From Bradyrhizobium sp. 4 (lineage in GTDB: Bacteria > Pseudomonadota > Alphaproteobacteria > Rhizobiales > Xanthobacteraceae), in the NCBI RefSeq assembly GCF_023100905.1, contig NZ_CP064686.1, forward strand, positions 7,404,001 through 7,468,000: a stretch of 64,000 nucleotides of DNA. The letters are read 5' to 3'. Below, one piece after another: positions 47,201 through 54,288 of this stretch. The notes under the pieces are model-generated. The model made no database searches and was not told where the DNA came from. It worked only from the letters and a program-made list of their open reading frames with translations. How positions within the stretch are numbered: position 1 is the stretch's first letter; every line of letters begins with the position of its first letter. Position numbers and translations under genes: made by a program.

Positions 47201-47431
47201 GCCAGTCAGCACATTTACGGTCAGATTGGTGACGCCGCCGCCTGCCGCAAAGCCGTCGGCATCGGTGCCGCTACAGGTGACGGTTTGCCCGCTTGCCGCA
47301 GGGTCGGGCGCGCAGTCCGCCTGCGCAGGTATCGCCGATAGGCCGAGGCTGAGAACGACCACCACGACAGACGAAGCGACGGCGGCAAGGCGCAGCCCAA
47401 TCCGACCAGCCGTCGGCGGCCCAAATTCCAC
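44300..47431 (-). CDS. Autotransporter with beta-helix passenger
   Basis: A 1043-residue type V secreted protein. A signal peptide ends near residue 38 (IPAQADC). The passenger carries about 13 imperfect repeats of 23-27 residues between about residue 93 and 412, following the pattern N-T-V-T-N-x-G-x-I-x-x-G-D-x-G-x-G-I, as expected for a right-handed beta helix. A linker with a Thr/Gly-rich segment (TLNGATVTVVPTGS) follows. The last about 280 residues form the outer-membrane beta-barrel (from DVWAAGYGGSQT), ending YAGKGVVRYAW with the terminal aromatic needed for BAM. Start GTG at 47431 has GAGGG upstream. The passenger function (adhesin, or other) is not visible. Confidence 0.88.
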   Translation of the reverse strand: MEFGPPTAGRIGLRLAAVASSVVVVVLSLGLSAIPAQADCAPDPAASGQTVTCSGTDADGFAAGGGVTNLTVNVLTGASVNDNGTAAINVNDTNVITNNGTVSAGSGLTGINGGNSNTVTNNGAITVLDNGLGISALDHNIIVNAGTVTTGDHGSAISVGNNNSVSNSGALSIGASGAGIFAVQSNTITNAATGTITGLDDSIGIYASFGGTTVTNAGAIKVGDSSGFSGGIVAIMDNNTVTNAASGRISVGQSAAGIFMQGNFQTVSNFGAITASDFGVGIALFGDDAKVTNSGSIKSGDGTSAGIAVQGNRAAINQNGTIGVGLGAAGIAFTGLSSTISNNGRITGADFAEGIVALGDSNTIINGGTITVGDSGLGIDVSSFTTTNQIVNTGTITVGAGGVGISANGGANVFNSGTINAGAGIAAIEFCVCGPNTLTLGPGSIINGLVLGTGADTFQLGGIGKDTFNLDLIGPLLQYDGFSTFNKVDNSNWTVTGTGNQDWNVLGGTLTLVGTINGNISVATGGTFGGVGSVNTINVNGGTLSPGNPTGTLNVNGDLTFTTASTYMVQVSGTSNGIAVATGTSTLNGATVTVVPTGSIAKHYTILTSTTLPDKFNPVVAGLSSNLKASLSYDPNNVFLDLSLNYGTGLNVNQQNVANALTSVFNRTGSLPVALANLSPTGLTQASGESATGTQQTTFNAMNLFLSLLTDVFGAGRNGTPGATPFADETSANAYAATGKGTRDRNTRDALASIHSKTPPTSFEQRWDVWAAGYGGSQTTDGNAGLGSNNTSSSVYGTAVGLDYRFSPSTIAGFALAGGATGFNVNGLGWGRSDLFQAGAFVRHNAGPAYITAALAYGWQDVTTNRIVTAAGVDQLRAQFSANALSGRIEGGYRYASQWIGLTPYAALQATVFSLPSYSEFAVVGSNVFALNYAAKDATSTRTELGLRADRSFAAAGGLMTLRGRVAWAHDYNPDRTVGAVFQTLPGSAFVVNGAAQAHDSALTTAAVQMSWMNGWSASATFEGEFSNVTRSYAGKGVVRYAW

Positions 47432-47732
47432 TTTGATGCCCTCAGTCCAGCGCTCCTCAGCGGCGCCGCCGGCAAACTAGGCCGCCGGGCCCCTCCGTGG
47501 AACTACGGAATCGGTGGAATCGCTGGGGGGCAGCAAAACCGGACTGATTGAGCTGACCATGTTGCACCAGAGGCACGCTTTTCCGGCGCAGCCTGGTCGA
47601 TCCACGAGGTGTGTGTGTGCGGTTCGGTCGCAGTATTGACCGTCGTTCACATCAATGACTGATCATCTGGGGCGGCGTCGCGTCCCAACGGGAGCGAGCG
47701 GCACGCCTTCACACACTGGTTTGGGCAACGGC
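47432..47732. other. 301-base intergenic region upstream of autotransporter
   Basis: Lies between the autotransporter start and the stop of amiE, both on the minus strand. It would hold the autotransporter promoter and the operon's end. I see CGTGGAACTACGG-like short inverted words near 47495-47510 but no clear terminator stem and no coding frame with a good start. Confidence 0.4.
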
Positions 47733-48773
47733 TCAGTAATTGGTGGGCGCGGCTTCATTCGGGATGCCGTCGATCGGGCATTCGGCGGTCCCGGGCGTCG
47801 CGCGCGTCATCGCCTCGACCATGTCCCTTGTGCCCTCGGGATCGGCAATCCAGTTCTTGTAGAAATCATAGGGGCAGGCCGCGACGCCCCGCGGGCTTTC
47901 GCCGGAACTGATCATGCCGGTGTAACCGCGATGGACCAGCTTGTAGAGATGGTTCTGCGACTGGCCGTTGCGGCGCGCATCGCGGATCAGATGCTTCGAC
48001 AACTGGGCATATTGGATGCCGTAGTCCTCCTCGCCGCACTCGCCGAGGGTGCGGCCGTCGAAGCCGATGATCGCGGAGTGACCGAAGTAGGAATAGACCC
48101 CGTCGAAGCCGGCAGCGTTGGCGACCGCGACATAGACGTTGTTGGCCCACGCCATCGCCTTTGAAATCAGGATCTGCTGCTCCTTGGCCGGATACATGTA
48201 GCCTTGGCAGCGTACGATCAGCTCGGCCCCCTTCATGGCGCAGTCGCGCCAGATCTCGGGGAAGTTGCCGTCGTCGCAGATGATCAGGCTGACCTTCATC
48301 CCCTTCGGGCCGTCGGAGACATAGGTGCAATTGCCGGGGTACCAGCCCTCGATCGGCACCCATGGCATGATCTTGCGATACTTCTGCACGATCTCACCCT
48401 TGTCGTTCATCAGGATCAGGGTGTTGTAGGGCGCCTTGTGCGGATGCTCTTCGTGGCGTTCGCCCGTGAGCGAGAACACGCCCCAGACCTTGGCCTTGCG
48501 GCAGGCCTCGGCGAAGATCGCGGTCTCCTCACCCGGTACCGCGCAAGCGGTCTCATACATCTCCGTGGAATCGTACATGATGCCCTGGGTGGAGTATTCC
48601 GGGAAAATCACCAGATCCATGCCGGGAAGGCCGGTCTTCATGCCCACCACCATGTCGGCGATCTTGCGGGCGTTATCGAGCACCTCGGCCTTGGTGTGCA
48701 GGCGGGGCATCTTGTAGTTGACCACCGCGACGCCGACGGTGTCGTTGCTGCTGGAGATGTCACCGTGAAGCAT
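47733..48773 (-). CDS. amiE: Aliphatic amidase AmiE
   Basis: A 346-residue nitrilase-superfamily amidase, exactly the length of the Pseudomonas enzyme. The catalytic triad is visible: Glu59 in FPEYSTQ, Lys134 in QKYRKIMP, and Cys166 in LIICDDGN. The N-terminus (HGDISSSNDTVGVAVVNY) is the aliphatic amidase type rather than formamidase AmiF. It hydrolyses short-chain amides such as acetamide and propionamide to acid and ammonia in the cytoplasm. It is the last gene of an operon with an ABC importer and FmdA/FmdB, all on the minus strand. Confidence 0.93.
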   Translation of the reverse strand: MLHGDISSSNDTVGVAVVNYKMPRLHTKAEVLDNARKIADMVVGMKTGLPGMDLVIFPEYSTQGIMYDSTEMYETACAVPGEETAIFAEACRKAKVWGVFSLTGERHEEHPHKAPYNTLILMNDKGEIVQKYRKIMPWVPIEGWYPGNCTYVSDGPKGMKVSLIICDDGNFPEIWRDCAMKGAELIVRCQGYMYPAKEQQILISKAMAWANNVYVAVANAAGFDGVYSYFGHSAIIGFDGRTLGECGEEDYGIQYAQLSKHLIRDARRNGQSQNHLYKLVHRGYTGMISSGESPRGVAACPYDFYKNWIADPEGTRDMVEAMTRATPGTAECPIDGIPNEAAPTNY

Positions 48774-48813
48774 TTGAATTGCTCCTCTACCCTGTTTGAG
48801 ATTGCCGCGTGAA

Positions 48814-49188
48814 TCAGTGACTGATCATCCAGGGCCGCGCGGTCGGAAAACCCTTGGCGCCGCTCCTGGTCTTGCTCACCAGCCGCGCCGGCTTTTTCTT
48901 GTCCGGCGCGTTCTTTGACGAATTCTTGCCCGTGGAGCAGCAGCCGCAACCGGGACCGTGCGAGGCTTTGTATTGCGCCAGCGTCTGCGGCGCGTGGGTG
49001 CTGCGCTCGTTGACGGCGTGAGCTTTTCGTTTTTCCGACGGCATGCAGAAGAAGTTCGGGGCGGTCAGAATGACGCGCGGCGCCATGATTTCACATTGCG
49101 GACAGACCTGCGGATCGTCGCATTCGGCCATCGGGCGCATATCCTTGAACGGACCGCAATCGTCACAGAGATATTCATAGAGCGGCAT
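48814..49188 (-). CDS. fmdB: FmdB-type zinc-ribbon protein
   Basis: A 124-residue small protein. It starts MPLYEYLCDDCGPF with the first CxxC, then CPQCEIMAPRVI with the second, forming the zinc ribbon of the FmdB family. The C-terminal half is basic and serine-rich. A CGCC cluster (GPGCGCCSTG) near residue 88 could hold another metal. FmdB was described beside formamidase in Methylophilus as a regulatory protein; the role is not known in detail. The start used is the first Met of the zinc-ribbon; the frame is open 25 codons further up, but that part has no conserved features. Confidence 0.8.
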   Translation of the reverse strand: MPLYEYLCDDCGPFKDMRPMAECDDPQVCPQCEIMAPRVILTAPNFFCMPSEKRKAHAVNERSTHAPQTLAQYKASHGPGCGCCSTGKNSSKNAPDKKKPARLVSKTRSGAKGFPTARPWMISH

Positions 49189-49278
49189 CGCATCATCCCT
49201 ACGCTGTTGTCTGTGAGAGAACTGCCGCGGCGGATGCGGGGCAGCAGCTACGCCGTCCCGCATGCCGTCGCGCAGGGA

Positions 49279-50508
49279 TTACTTGTCCGGCGATATCGGC
49301 ATCTGGATATCGCCCTTGATGTGCTTGATCGGACCCGCCGAGGACGGCATCACGTCGAAGTCGAAGATTTCCGTCGGCAGCCATAGTGTGGCGCAGGCAT
49401 TCGGCACGTCGACCACGCCGGAGATGTGGCCCTGAACCGGTGCGGTGCCAAGGATCGAATAGGCCTGGGCACCGGAGTAGCCGAACTTCTTCAGATATTC
49501 GATCGCATTCAGGCAGGCCTGGCGATAGGCGATGGTGACATCGAGATAGTGCTGCTTGCCGGCCTCGTCGACCGAGATGCCTTCGAAGATCAGATAGTCC
49601 TTGTAGTTCGGTGTGATCGGCGACGGCTTGAAGATCGGATTCTTGACGCCGTACTTCGCCATGCCGTCCTTGATCACCTCGACCTTCAGATGCAGCCAGC
49701 CGGCCATCTCGATCGCGCCGCAGAAGGTGATCTCGCCGTCGCCCTGGCTGAAGTGCAGATCGCCCATTGAGAGACCGGCACCCGGCACGTAGACCGGGAA
49801 GTAGATCTTCGAGCCGCGCGAGAGGTCCTTGATGTCGCAATTGCCGCCATGCTCACGCGGCGGCACGGTACGTGCGCCTTCAGCGCCGATCTTGTCCTTG
49901 ACGTCACCCTTGGCGCGGCCGCCATGAGCGGTCGGCGCGAATGGCGGGTTCGCCAGTCCAGGCACGCGGGTCGGGTTGGTCGCGATCAGTTCGGCCTCGC
50001 GCTTGTTCCAGGTGTCCAGCATCTTCGGATCGGGCAGACAGCCGATCAAGCCGGGATGGATCAGGCCGGCGAAGTTGACGCCCGGAATATGCCGCGACGA
50101 GGTGTAGAGGCCCTTGATGTCCCAGATCGACTTCTGCGCCAGCGGGAAATGGTCGGTGAGGAAGCCGCCGCCATTCTGCTTGGAGAAGAAGCCGTTGAAG
50201 CCCCACATGCTCTCCTTCATCGGACCGACATCGAGCAGGTCGACGACGAGCAGGTCGCCGGGCTCGGCGCCCTTGACGCCGATCGGGCCGGAGAGGAAGT
50301 GCACGATCGACAGATCGATGTCGCGCACGTCGTCGGCGGAATCGTTGTTCTTGATGAAACCGCCGGTCCAGTCATAGGTCTCGATGATGAAATCGTCGCC
50401 GGGATTGACCCAGGCTACGATCGGAATGTCGGGGTGCCAGCGGTTATGCACCATGTCATTTTCATAGGCCGACTTGGTGAGATCGACCTTGATCAGTGTC
50501 TCTGGCAT
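49279..50508 (-). CDS. fmdA: Formamidase/acetamidase FmdA
   Basis: A 409-residue member of the FmdA_AmdA family, close to the length of the Methylophilus formamidase. It starts ETLIKVDLTKSAYENDMVHNRWHPDIPI and carries the typical GVNFAGLIHPGLIGCLPD, HGGNCDIKDLSRGSKIYFPV and LHFSQGDGEITFCGAIEMAGW segments, with metal-linked His/Asp residues. It makes formate and ammonia from formamide. It lies between urtE-like and fmdB genes in one operon, so imported amide and its hydrolysis are co-expressed. Confidence 0.93.
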   Translation of the reverse strand: MPETLIKVDLTKSAYENDMVHNRWHPDIPIVAWVNPGDDFIIETYDWTGGFIKNNDSADDVRDIDLSIVHFLSGPIGVKGAEPGDLLVVDLLDVGPMKESMWGFNGFFSKQNGGGFLTDHFPLAQKSIWDIKGLYTSSRHIPGVNFAGLIHPGLIGCLPDPKMLDTWNKREAELIATNPTRVPGLANPPFAPTAHGGRAKGDVKDKIGAEGARTVPPREHGGNCDIKDLSRGSKIYFPVYVPGAGLSMGDLHFSQGDGEITFCGAIEMAGWLHLKVEVIKDGMAKYGVKNPIFKPSPITPNYKDYLIFEGISVDEAGKQHYLDVTIAYRQACLNAIEYLKKFGYSGAQAYSILGTAPVQGHISGVVDVPNACATLWLPTEIFDFDVMPSSAGPIKHIKGDIQMPISPDK

Positions 50509-50535
50509 CGAGATGCTCCCCTTTTATACGGTTGG

Positions 50536-51225
50536 TTAGACGGACAGATATTTCGAGACCTGCGCGGCATCGACGGCGTCGCGCGGATCGTCACGGACGA
50601 TCTCGCCGTTCTCGATCACCAGCACACGGTCGGCGATATCGAGCGCGAAGCTCAGGACCTGCTCGGACACGACGATCGAAAGCCCCTTCTCGTCGCGGAT
50701 ACGCTTGAGCGTGCGCGCCATCTCCTTGATGATCGACGGCTGGATACCTTCGGTCGGCTCGTCCAGCAGCAGCACTTTTGGCTTGGTCGCCAGCGCGCGA
50801 GCGATCGCGAGTTGTTGCTGCTGGCCGCCGGAGAGATTGCCGCCACGGCGGTCCTTCATCTCCAGCAGCACCGGAAACAGTTCGTAGATGTCGCCGGGCA
50901 CCTCGGTTCCGCCGGAGACCACGAGGCCGGTCTCGATGTTCTCCTTCACCGTCATGGTGGAGAAGATCATGCGGCCCTGCGGCACGTAGGCGAGGCCCTT
51001 GGCGACGCGCGCGTAGCTCGGCAAGGCACCGAGCTCGGCGCCCTCCATGGTCACCGAGCCGCTCTTCGTAGGCAAAATGCCCATCAGCGATTTCATCAGC
51101 GTGGTCTTGCCCATGCCGTTGCGGCCCATGATCGCCACGATCTCGTTGGGCGCGACCTTGACGTTGAGACCGTGCAGCACCTCGCTCTGGCCATAGGCGA
51201 CGTGAAGATCAGAAATAGCCAGCAT
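50536..51225 (-). CDS. urtE: Urea/amide ABC importer ATPase, UrtE-like
   Basis: A 229-residue LivF-type ATPase: Walker A GRNGMGKTT, signature LSGGQQQQ, Walker B VLLLDEPTEGIQP and the His-to-Gln switch EQV. ATG at 51225 has AAGGAG ahead of it; a long upstream open frame runs through urtD and is a shadow. UrtE pairs with UrtD to power the importer. The gene ends 27 bases before the fmdA start. Confidence 0.9.
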   Translation of the reverse strand: MLAISDLHVAYGQSEVLHGLNVKVAPNEIVAIMGRNGMGKTTLMKSLMGILPTKSGSVTMEGAELGALPSYARVAKGLAYVPQGRMIFSTMTVKENIETGLVVSGGTEVPGDIYELFPVLLEMKDRRGGNLSGGQQQQLAIARALATKPKVLLLDEPTEGIQPSIIKEMARTLKRIRDEKGLSIVVSEQVLSFALDIADRVLVIENGEIVRDDPRDAVDAAQVSKYLSV

Positions 51226-51236
51226 CGTCGCGCTCC

Positions 51237-51992
51237 TTAGTGACCGAGATAAACTTCGACGACCTTGGGATCGTTCTTCACCTTCTCCATGGTCCCTTCC
51301 GAGAGGATCTGGCCCTGGTGAAGCACGGTGACCTTGTGCGCGATGTCCTCGACGAACTTCATGTCGTGCTCGATGACGAGCACCGAGCGGTTCTTGATGA
51401 TGCGGTTGAGCAACTCGGCGGTCTTGGTGCGCTCGGACACGCTCATCCCGGCGACGGGCTCGTCGAGCATCAGCAGGTCCGGATCCTGGATCAGCAGCAT
51501 GCCGATTTCGAGCCATTGCTTCTGGCCGTGGCTGAGCTCGGATGCATAGGTGTTGAGCTTGTCCTTGAGGAAGATCATCTCGGCGACCTCTCCGACGCGT
51601 GACCTCACCGGCTGGTCACGCTGGAAAGTGAGTGAGCCGAATACGGTGCGGCCGCGCGGAAACGAGATCTCGAGATTCTCGAACACGGTGAGGTCTTCGA
51701 ACACCGACGGCGTCTGGAACTTGCGGCCGACGCCGGCCTTGACGATCTCGTTCTCCTTCAGCTTGGTCAGCTCGGTACCGCGAAACTGGATCGAGCCTTC
51801 GGTCGCCTTGGTCTTGCCGCAGATCAGGTCGAGCACCGTGGTCTTGCCGGCTCCATTGGGGCCGATGATGACGCGGATCTCGTTCTCCTCGATGTAAAAC
51901 GAGAGATCGTTGACCGCCTTGAAGCCGTCGAAGGAAACCGTCAGTCCGGAGACCGCGAGCAGGAATTCCTTCGGCTGATGACCGACGAGCAT
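51237..51992 (-). CDS. urtD: Urea/amide ABC importer ATPase, UrtD-like
   Basis: A 251-residue LivG/UrtD-type ATPase with Walker A GPNGAGKTT, signature LSHGQKQW (the UrtD variant of the LSGGQ motif), and Walker B LLMLDEPVAGMS. It forms the second ATPase of the importer. The first six codons (MLVGHQ) and the ribosome site upstream are part of a duplication (see 51976-52061). The stop is 11 bases before the urtE start. Confidence 0.9.
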   Translation of the reverse strand: MLVGHQPKEFLLAVSGLTVSFDGFKAVNDLSFYIEENEIRVIIGPNGAGKTTVLDLICGKTKATEGSIQFRGTELTKLKENEIVKAGVGRKFQTPSVFEDLTVFENLEISFPRGRTVFGSLTFQRDQPVRSRVGEVAEMIFLKDKLNTYASELSHGQKQWLEIGMLLIQDPDLLMLDEPVAGMSVSERTKTAELLNRIIKNRSVLVIEHDMKFVEDIAHKVTVLHQGQILSEGTMEKVKNDPKVVEVYLGH

Positions 51993-52061
51993 GATCTATC
52001 TCCTCACTGCCAGCTTGGCATCGGCATCGTGATGACCGACGAGCATGATGGTCTCCTCACT
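51976..52061. repeat. Direct repeat of urtD translation start region, 54-bp offset
   Basis: TGATGACCGACGAGCATGAT occurs at 51976-51995 and again at 52030-52049. Each copy is followed by a short variable stretch and TCTCCTCACT. The copies cover a Shine-Dalgarno sequence, a start codon and the first five codons of urtD. The second copy is joined to the 3' end of urtC. It looks like a local tandem duplication of about 54 bases. Confidence 0.8.
51996..52046 (-). other. 16-codon leader frame created by duplicated urtD start
   Basis: An ATG at 52044-52046 starts a frame of MLVGHHDADAKLAVRR, ending in TAG at 51996-51998, four bases before the real urtD ATG. Its first five residues equal those of UrtD, and it carries its own ribosome site (GAGGAGACC) right after the urtC stop. 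The urtD ribosome site (GAGGAG) lies within its last codons, so translation of the short frame could control or couple urtD. Whether it is made is unknown. Confidence 0.45.
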
Positions 52062-53196
52062 CTGCGGGTGCGCCGTCGGCAACCGAATTGTCGGTCCAGC
52101 CCGGCTTCTTGCGCGAGGCGAACAGGCGGTCGATGCGCGGCTGCACATAGTCGGCCCAGAGCCCCGACAGGCCGTTCGGGAAAGCGAGCACGACCGCGAT
52201 GAACAGCGCGCCGAGACCAAACAGCCAGAGTTGCGGAAAGGATTCCGACAGGCTGGTCTTGGCGAAGTTCACCAGAATGGCCCCCCATATCGCGCCAAAG
52301 ATCGACATCCGTCCGCCGACCGCGGTGTAGATCACCATCTCGATCGACGGCACGATGCCGACAAAGGACGGCGACATGAAACCGACATTGAGCGCGAACA
52401 TGGCCCCGCCGATCGCGGCGAAAACCGCGGCCATACAGAACGCAAAGATCTTGAAGTTGGCGACGCTGTAGCCGGAGAAGCGGACGCGGTCTTCCTGTTC
52501 GCGCATAGCCACCAGGATGCGGCCGAGCTTGGTCAGGCGGATGAACTGCGCGATGCCGATGCAGGCGAACAGCAGCACCACTTCGACGAAGTACAGGATG
52601 ACCTTGGCGTGGTCGGGACGGATGTCCCAGCCCTTCAGGGTGCGCAGGTCGGTCATGCCGTTGATGCCGCCGGTGTAGCCCTGCTGGCCCACGATCAGGA
52701 TGGTGAGGATGGCCGCCACCGCCTGGGTGATGATGGCAAAGTAGGTGCCGCCGACGCGGCGCTTGAACATTGCAGTGCCGATGATCAGCGCGAAGATGCC
52801 GGGGACCAGGATGATGGCGAGGATGGTGAAGGCGAGACTGTGAAACGGCTGCCAGAACAGCGGCAGTGACGTGATCTGATTCCAGTCCATGAAGTCCGGG
52901 ATGCCTGGCGTCGACTGGATCTTGGTATTCTCGACGCTGGAGGCCTCCAGCTTGAGGAACATCGCCATGCAATAGCCGCCGAGGCCGAAGAACACGCCCT
53001 GCCCCAGACTGAGAATGCCGCCGTAACCCCAGCACAGCACCAGACCGAGCGCGACGAAGGCGTAGGTCAGATATTTCGCGACGAGGTTGAGACGGAACAC
53101 ATCCAGCGAGAGCGGCAGGATCACGAACAGCACAGCGGCGAGCACGAGGAAGCCCATGAGCTCGGATCGATTGAAGAAGCGTGAGTTGATGACCAT
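52057..53196 (-). CDS. urtC: Urea/amide ABC importer permease, UrtC-like
   Basis: A 379-residue LivM-type permease with about ten helices. The start ATG at 53196 gives MVINSRFFNRSELMGFLVLAAVLFVI; the frame is open much further up, but this is inside urtB in another frame. The central region GYGGILSLGQGVFFGLGGYCMAMFL and the QEDRVRFSGYSVANFKIFAF segment with the coupling EAA-like motif are those of UrtC. It overlaps the duplicated start region of urtD by its last codons. Confidence 0.9.
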   Translation of the reverse strand: MVINSRFFNRSELMGFLVLAAVLFVILPLSLDVFRLNLVAKYLTYAFVALGLVLCWGYGGILSLGQGVFFGLGGYCMAMFLKLEASSVENTKIQSTPGIPDFMDWNQITSLPLFWQPFHSLAFTILAIILVPGIFALIIGTAMFKRRVGGTYFAIITQAVAAILTILIVGQQGYTGGINGMTDLRTLKGWDIRPDHAKVILYFVEVVLLFACIGIAQFIRLTKLGRILVAMREQEDRVRFSGYSVANFKIFAFCMAAVFAAIGGAMFALNVGFMSPSFVGIVPSIEMVIYTAVGGRMSIFGAIWGAILVNFAKTSLSESFPQLWLFGLGALFIAVVLAFPNGLSGLWADYVQPRIDRLFASRKKPGWTDNSVADGAPAE

Positions 53197-53213
53197 GACT
53201 TGCCTGCTTCTTG

Positions 53214-54140
53214 TTATTTGCGGACCTTGAGGGCGAAGAGACCCTGCGGCCGCAGCATCAGGATTCCAACAACGGCAAGCAGCGTCAGCACCTTGGCCAT
53301 CGAGCCCGACAGGAAGAACTCGAGGGTTGATTGGGTCTGCGAGATCGAGAAGGCCGATGCGATGGTGCCGAGCAGGCTTGCCGCGCCCCCGAACACGACC
53401 ACGAGGAACGTATCGACGATGTAGAGCTGTCCGGAGGTCGGCCCGGTCGAGCCGATCATCGTGAAGGCGCTCCCGGCGACACCGGCAATGCCGCAGCCGA
53501 GGCCGAAAGTGTAGCGATCCACCTTTTCGGTGTTGATGCCGACGGCTCCGGCCATGATGCGGTTCTGCACGACGGCGCGCACCTGCCGGCCCCAGCGCGA
53601 TTTGTACATTACGTAGGCGACGCCCACGGTGATCAGGACGGTGAGGCACATCACGAAGACGCCGTTGATCGGCACTTCGATGCTGTCGGTCACGTGCAGC
53701 GAGCCAAGCATCCATTGCGGCAGCTCGACGCCGACCTCGCGCGCGCCGAACACGGAGCGATAGGCCTGTTGCAGGATCAGGCTGAGGCCCCAGGTCGCAA
53801 GCAGCGTGTCGAGCGGGCGCTTGTAGAGGTGCCGTATCAGCACCCATTCCACCAGCATCCCCAACGCACCGGATGCGACAAAGGCCAGGATCATCGCGAG
53901 GAAGAAGTAGCCGCTGAACAGGCTCGGCAAATAGGACTGGAAGAAGCTCGAGGTCATCCAGGTGACGTAGGCCCCAAGGATCATGAACTCGCCATGGGCC
54001 ATGTTGATGACGCCCATCTGGCCGAAGATGATCGCAAGTCCCAGCGCCATCAAGACGTAGACGGAGAACAGGATCAGTCCTGCAAAGCCCTGCATGACGA
54101 AGATGGAGCCAAGGTCACCAAGCGAGTAGTCGCCGAACAT
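53214..54140 (-). CDS. urtB: Urea/amide ABC importer permease, UrtB-like
   Basis: A 308-residue LivH-type permease. It has GQMGVINMAHGEFMILGAYVTW near residues 41-62, GLSLILQQAYRSVFGAREVGVELP, and the coupling motif VQNRIMAGAVGINTEKVDRYTF. These are the UrtB features, including the AGAVGIN variant. I used the ATG at 54140; the open frame extends 27 codons upstream without similarity. It forms the permease heterodimer with UrtC. Confidence 0.9.
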   Translation of the reverse strand: MFGDYSLGDLGSIFVMQGFAGLILFSVYVLMALGLAIIFGQMGVINMAHGEFMILGAYVTWMTSSFFQSYLPSLFSGYFFLAMILAFVASGALGMLVEWVLIRHLYKRPLDTLLATWGLSLILQQAYRSVFGAREVGVELPQWMLGSLHVTDSIEVPINGVFVMCLTVLITVGVAYVMYKSRWGRQVRAVVQNRIMAGAVGINTEKVDRYTFGLGCGIAGVAGSAFTMIGSTGPTSGQLYIVDTFLVVVFGGAASLLGTIASAFSISQTQSTLEFFLSGSMAKVLTLLAVVGILMLRPQGLFALKVRK

Positions 54141-54288
54141 CGATGTCCTCCGTCGGGAAAGGGTCCCGCGTCGCGAGCAGGTTCGCGACGCGGGGGTCTT
54201 GGGCGTGGATTTGCGGTCCACGCCAGGGAGAGGTTTTGTCTGAAAGGGAGACGGCGACGAACGCCGTGACTGACTGATAGCTCTCGTC

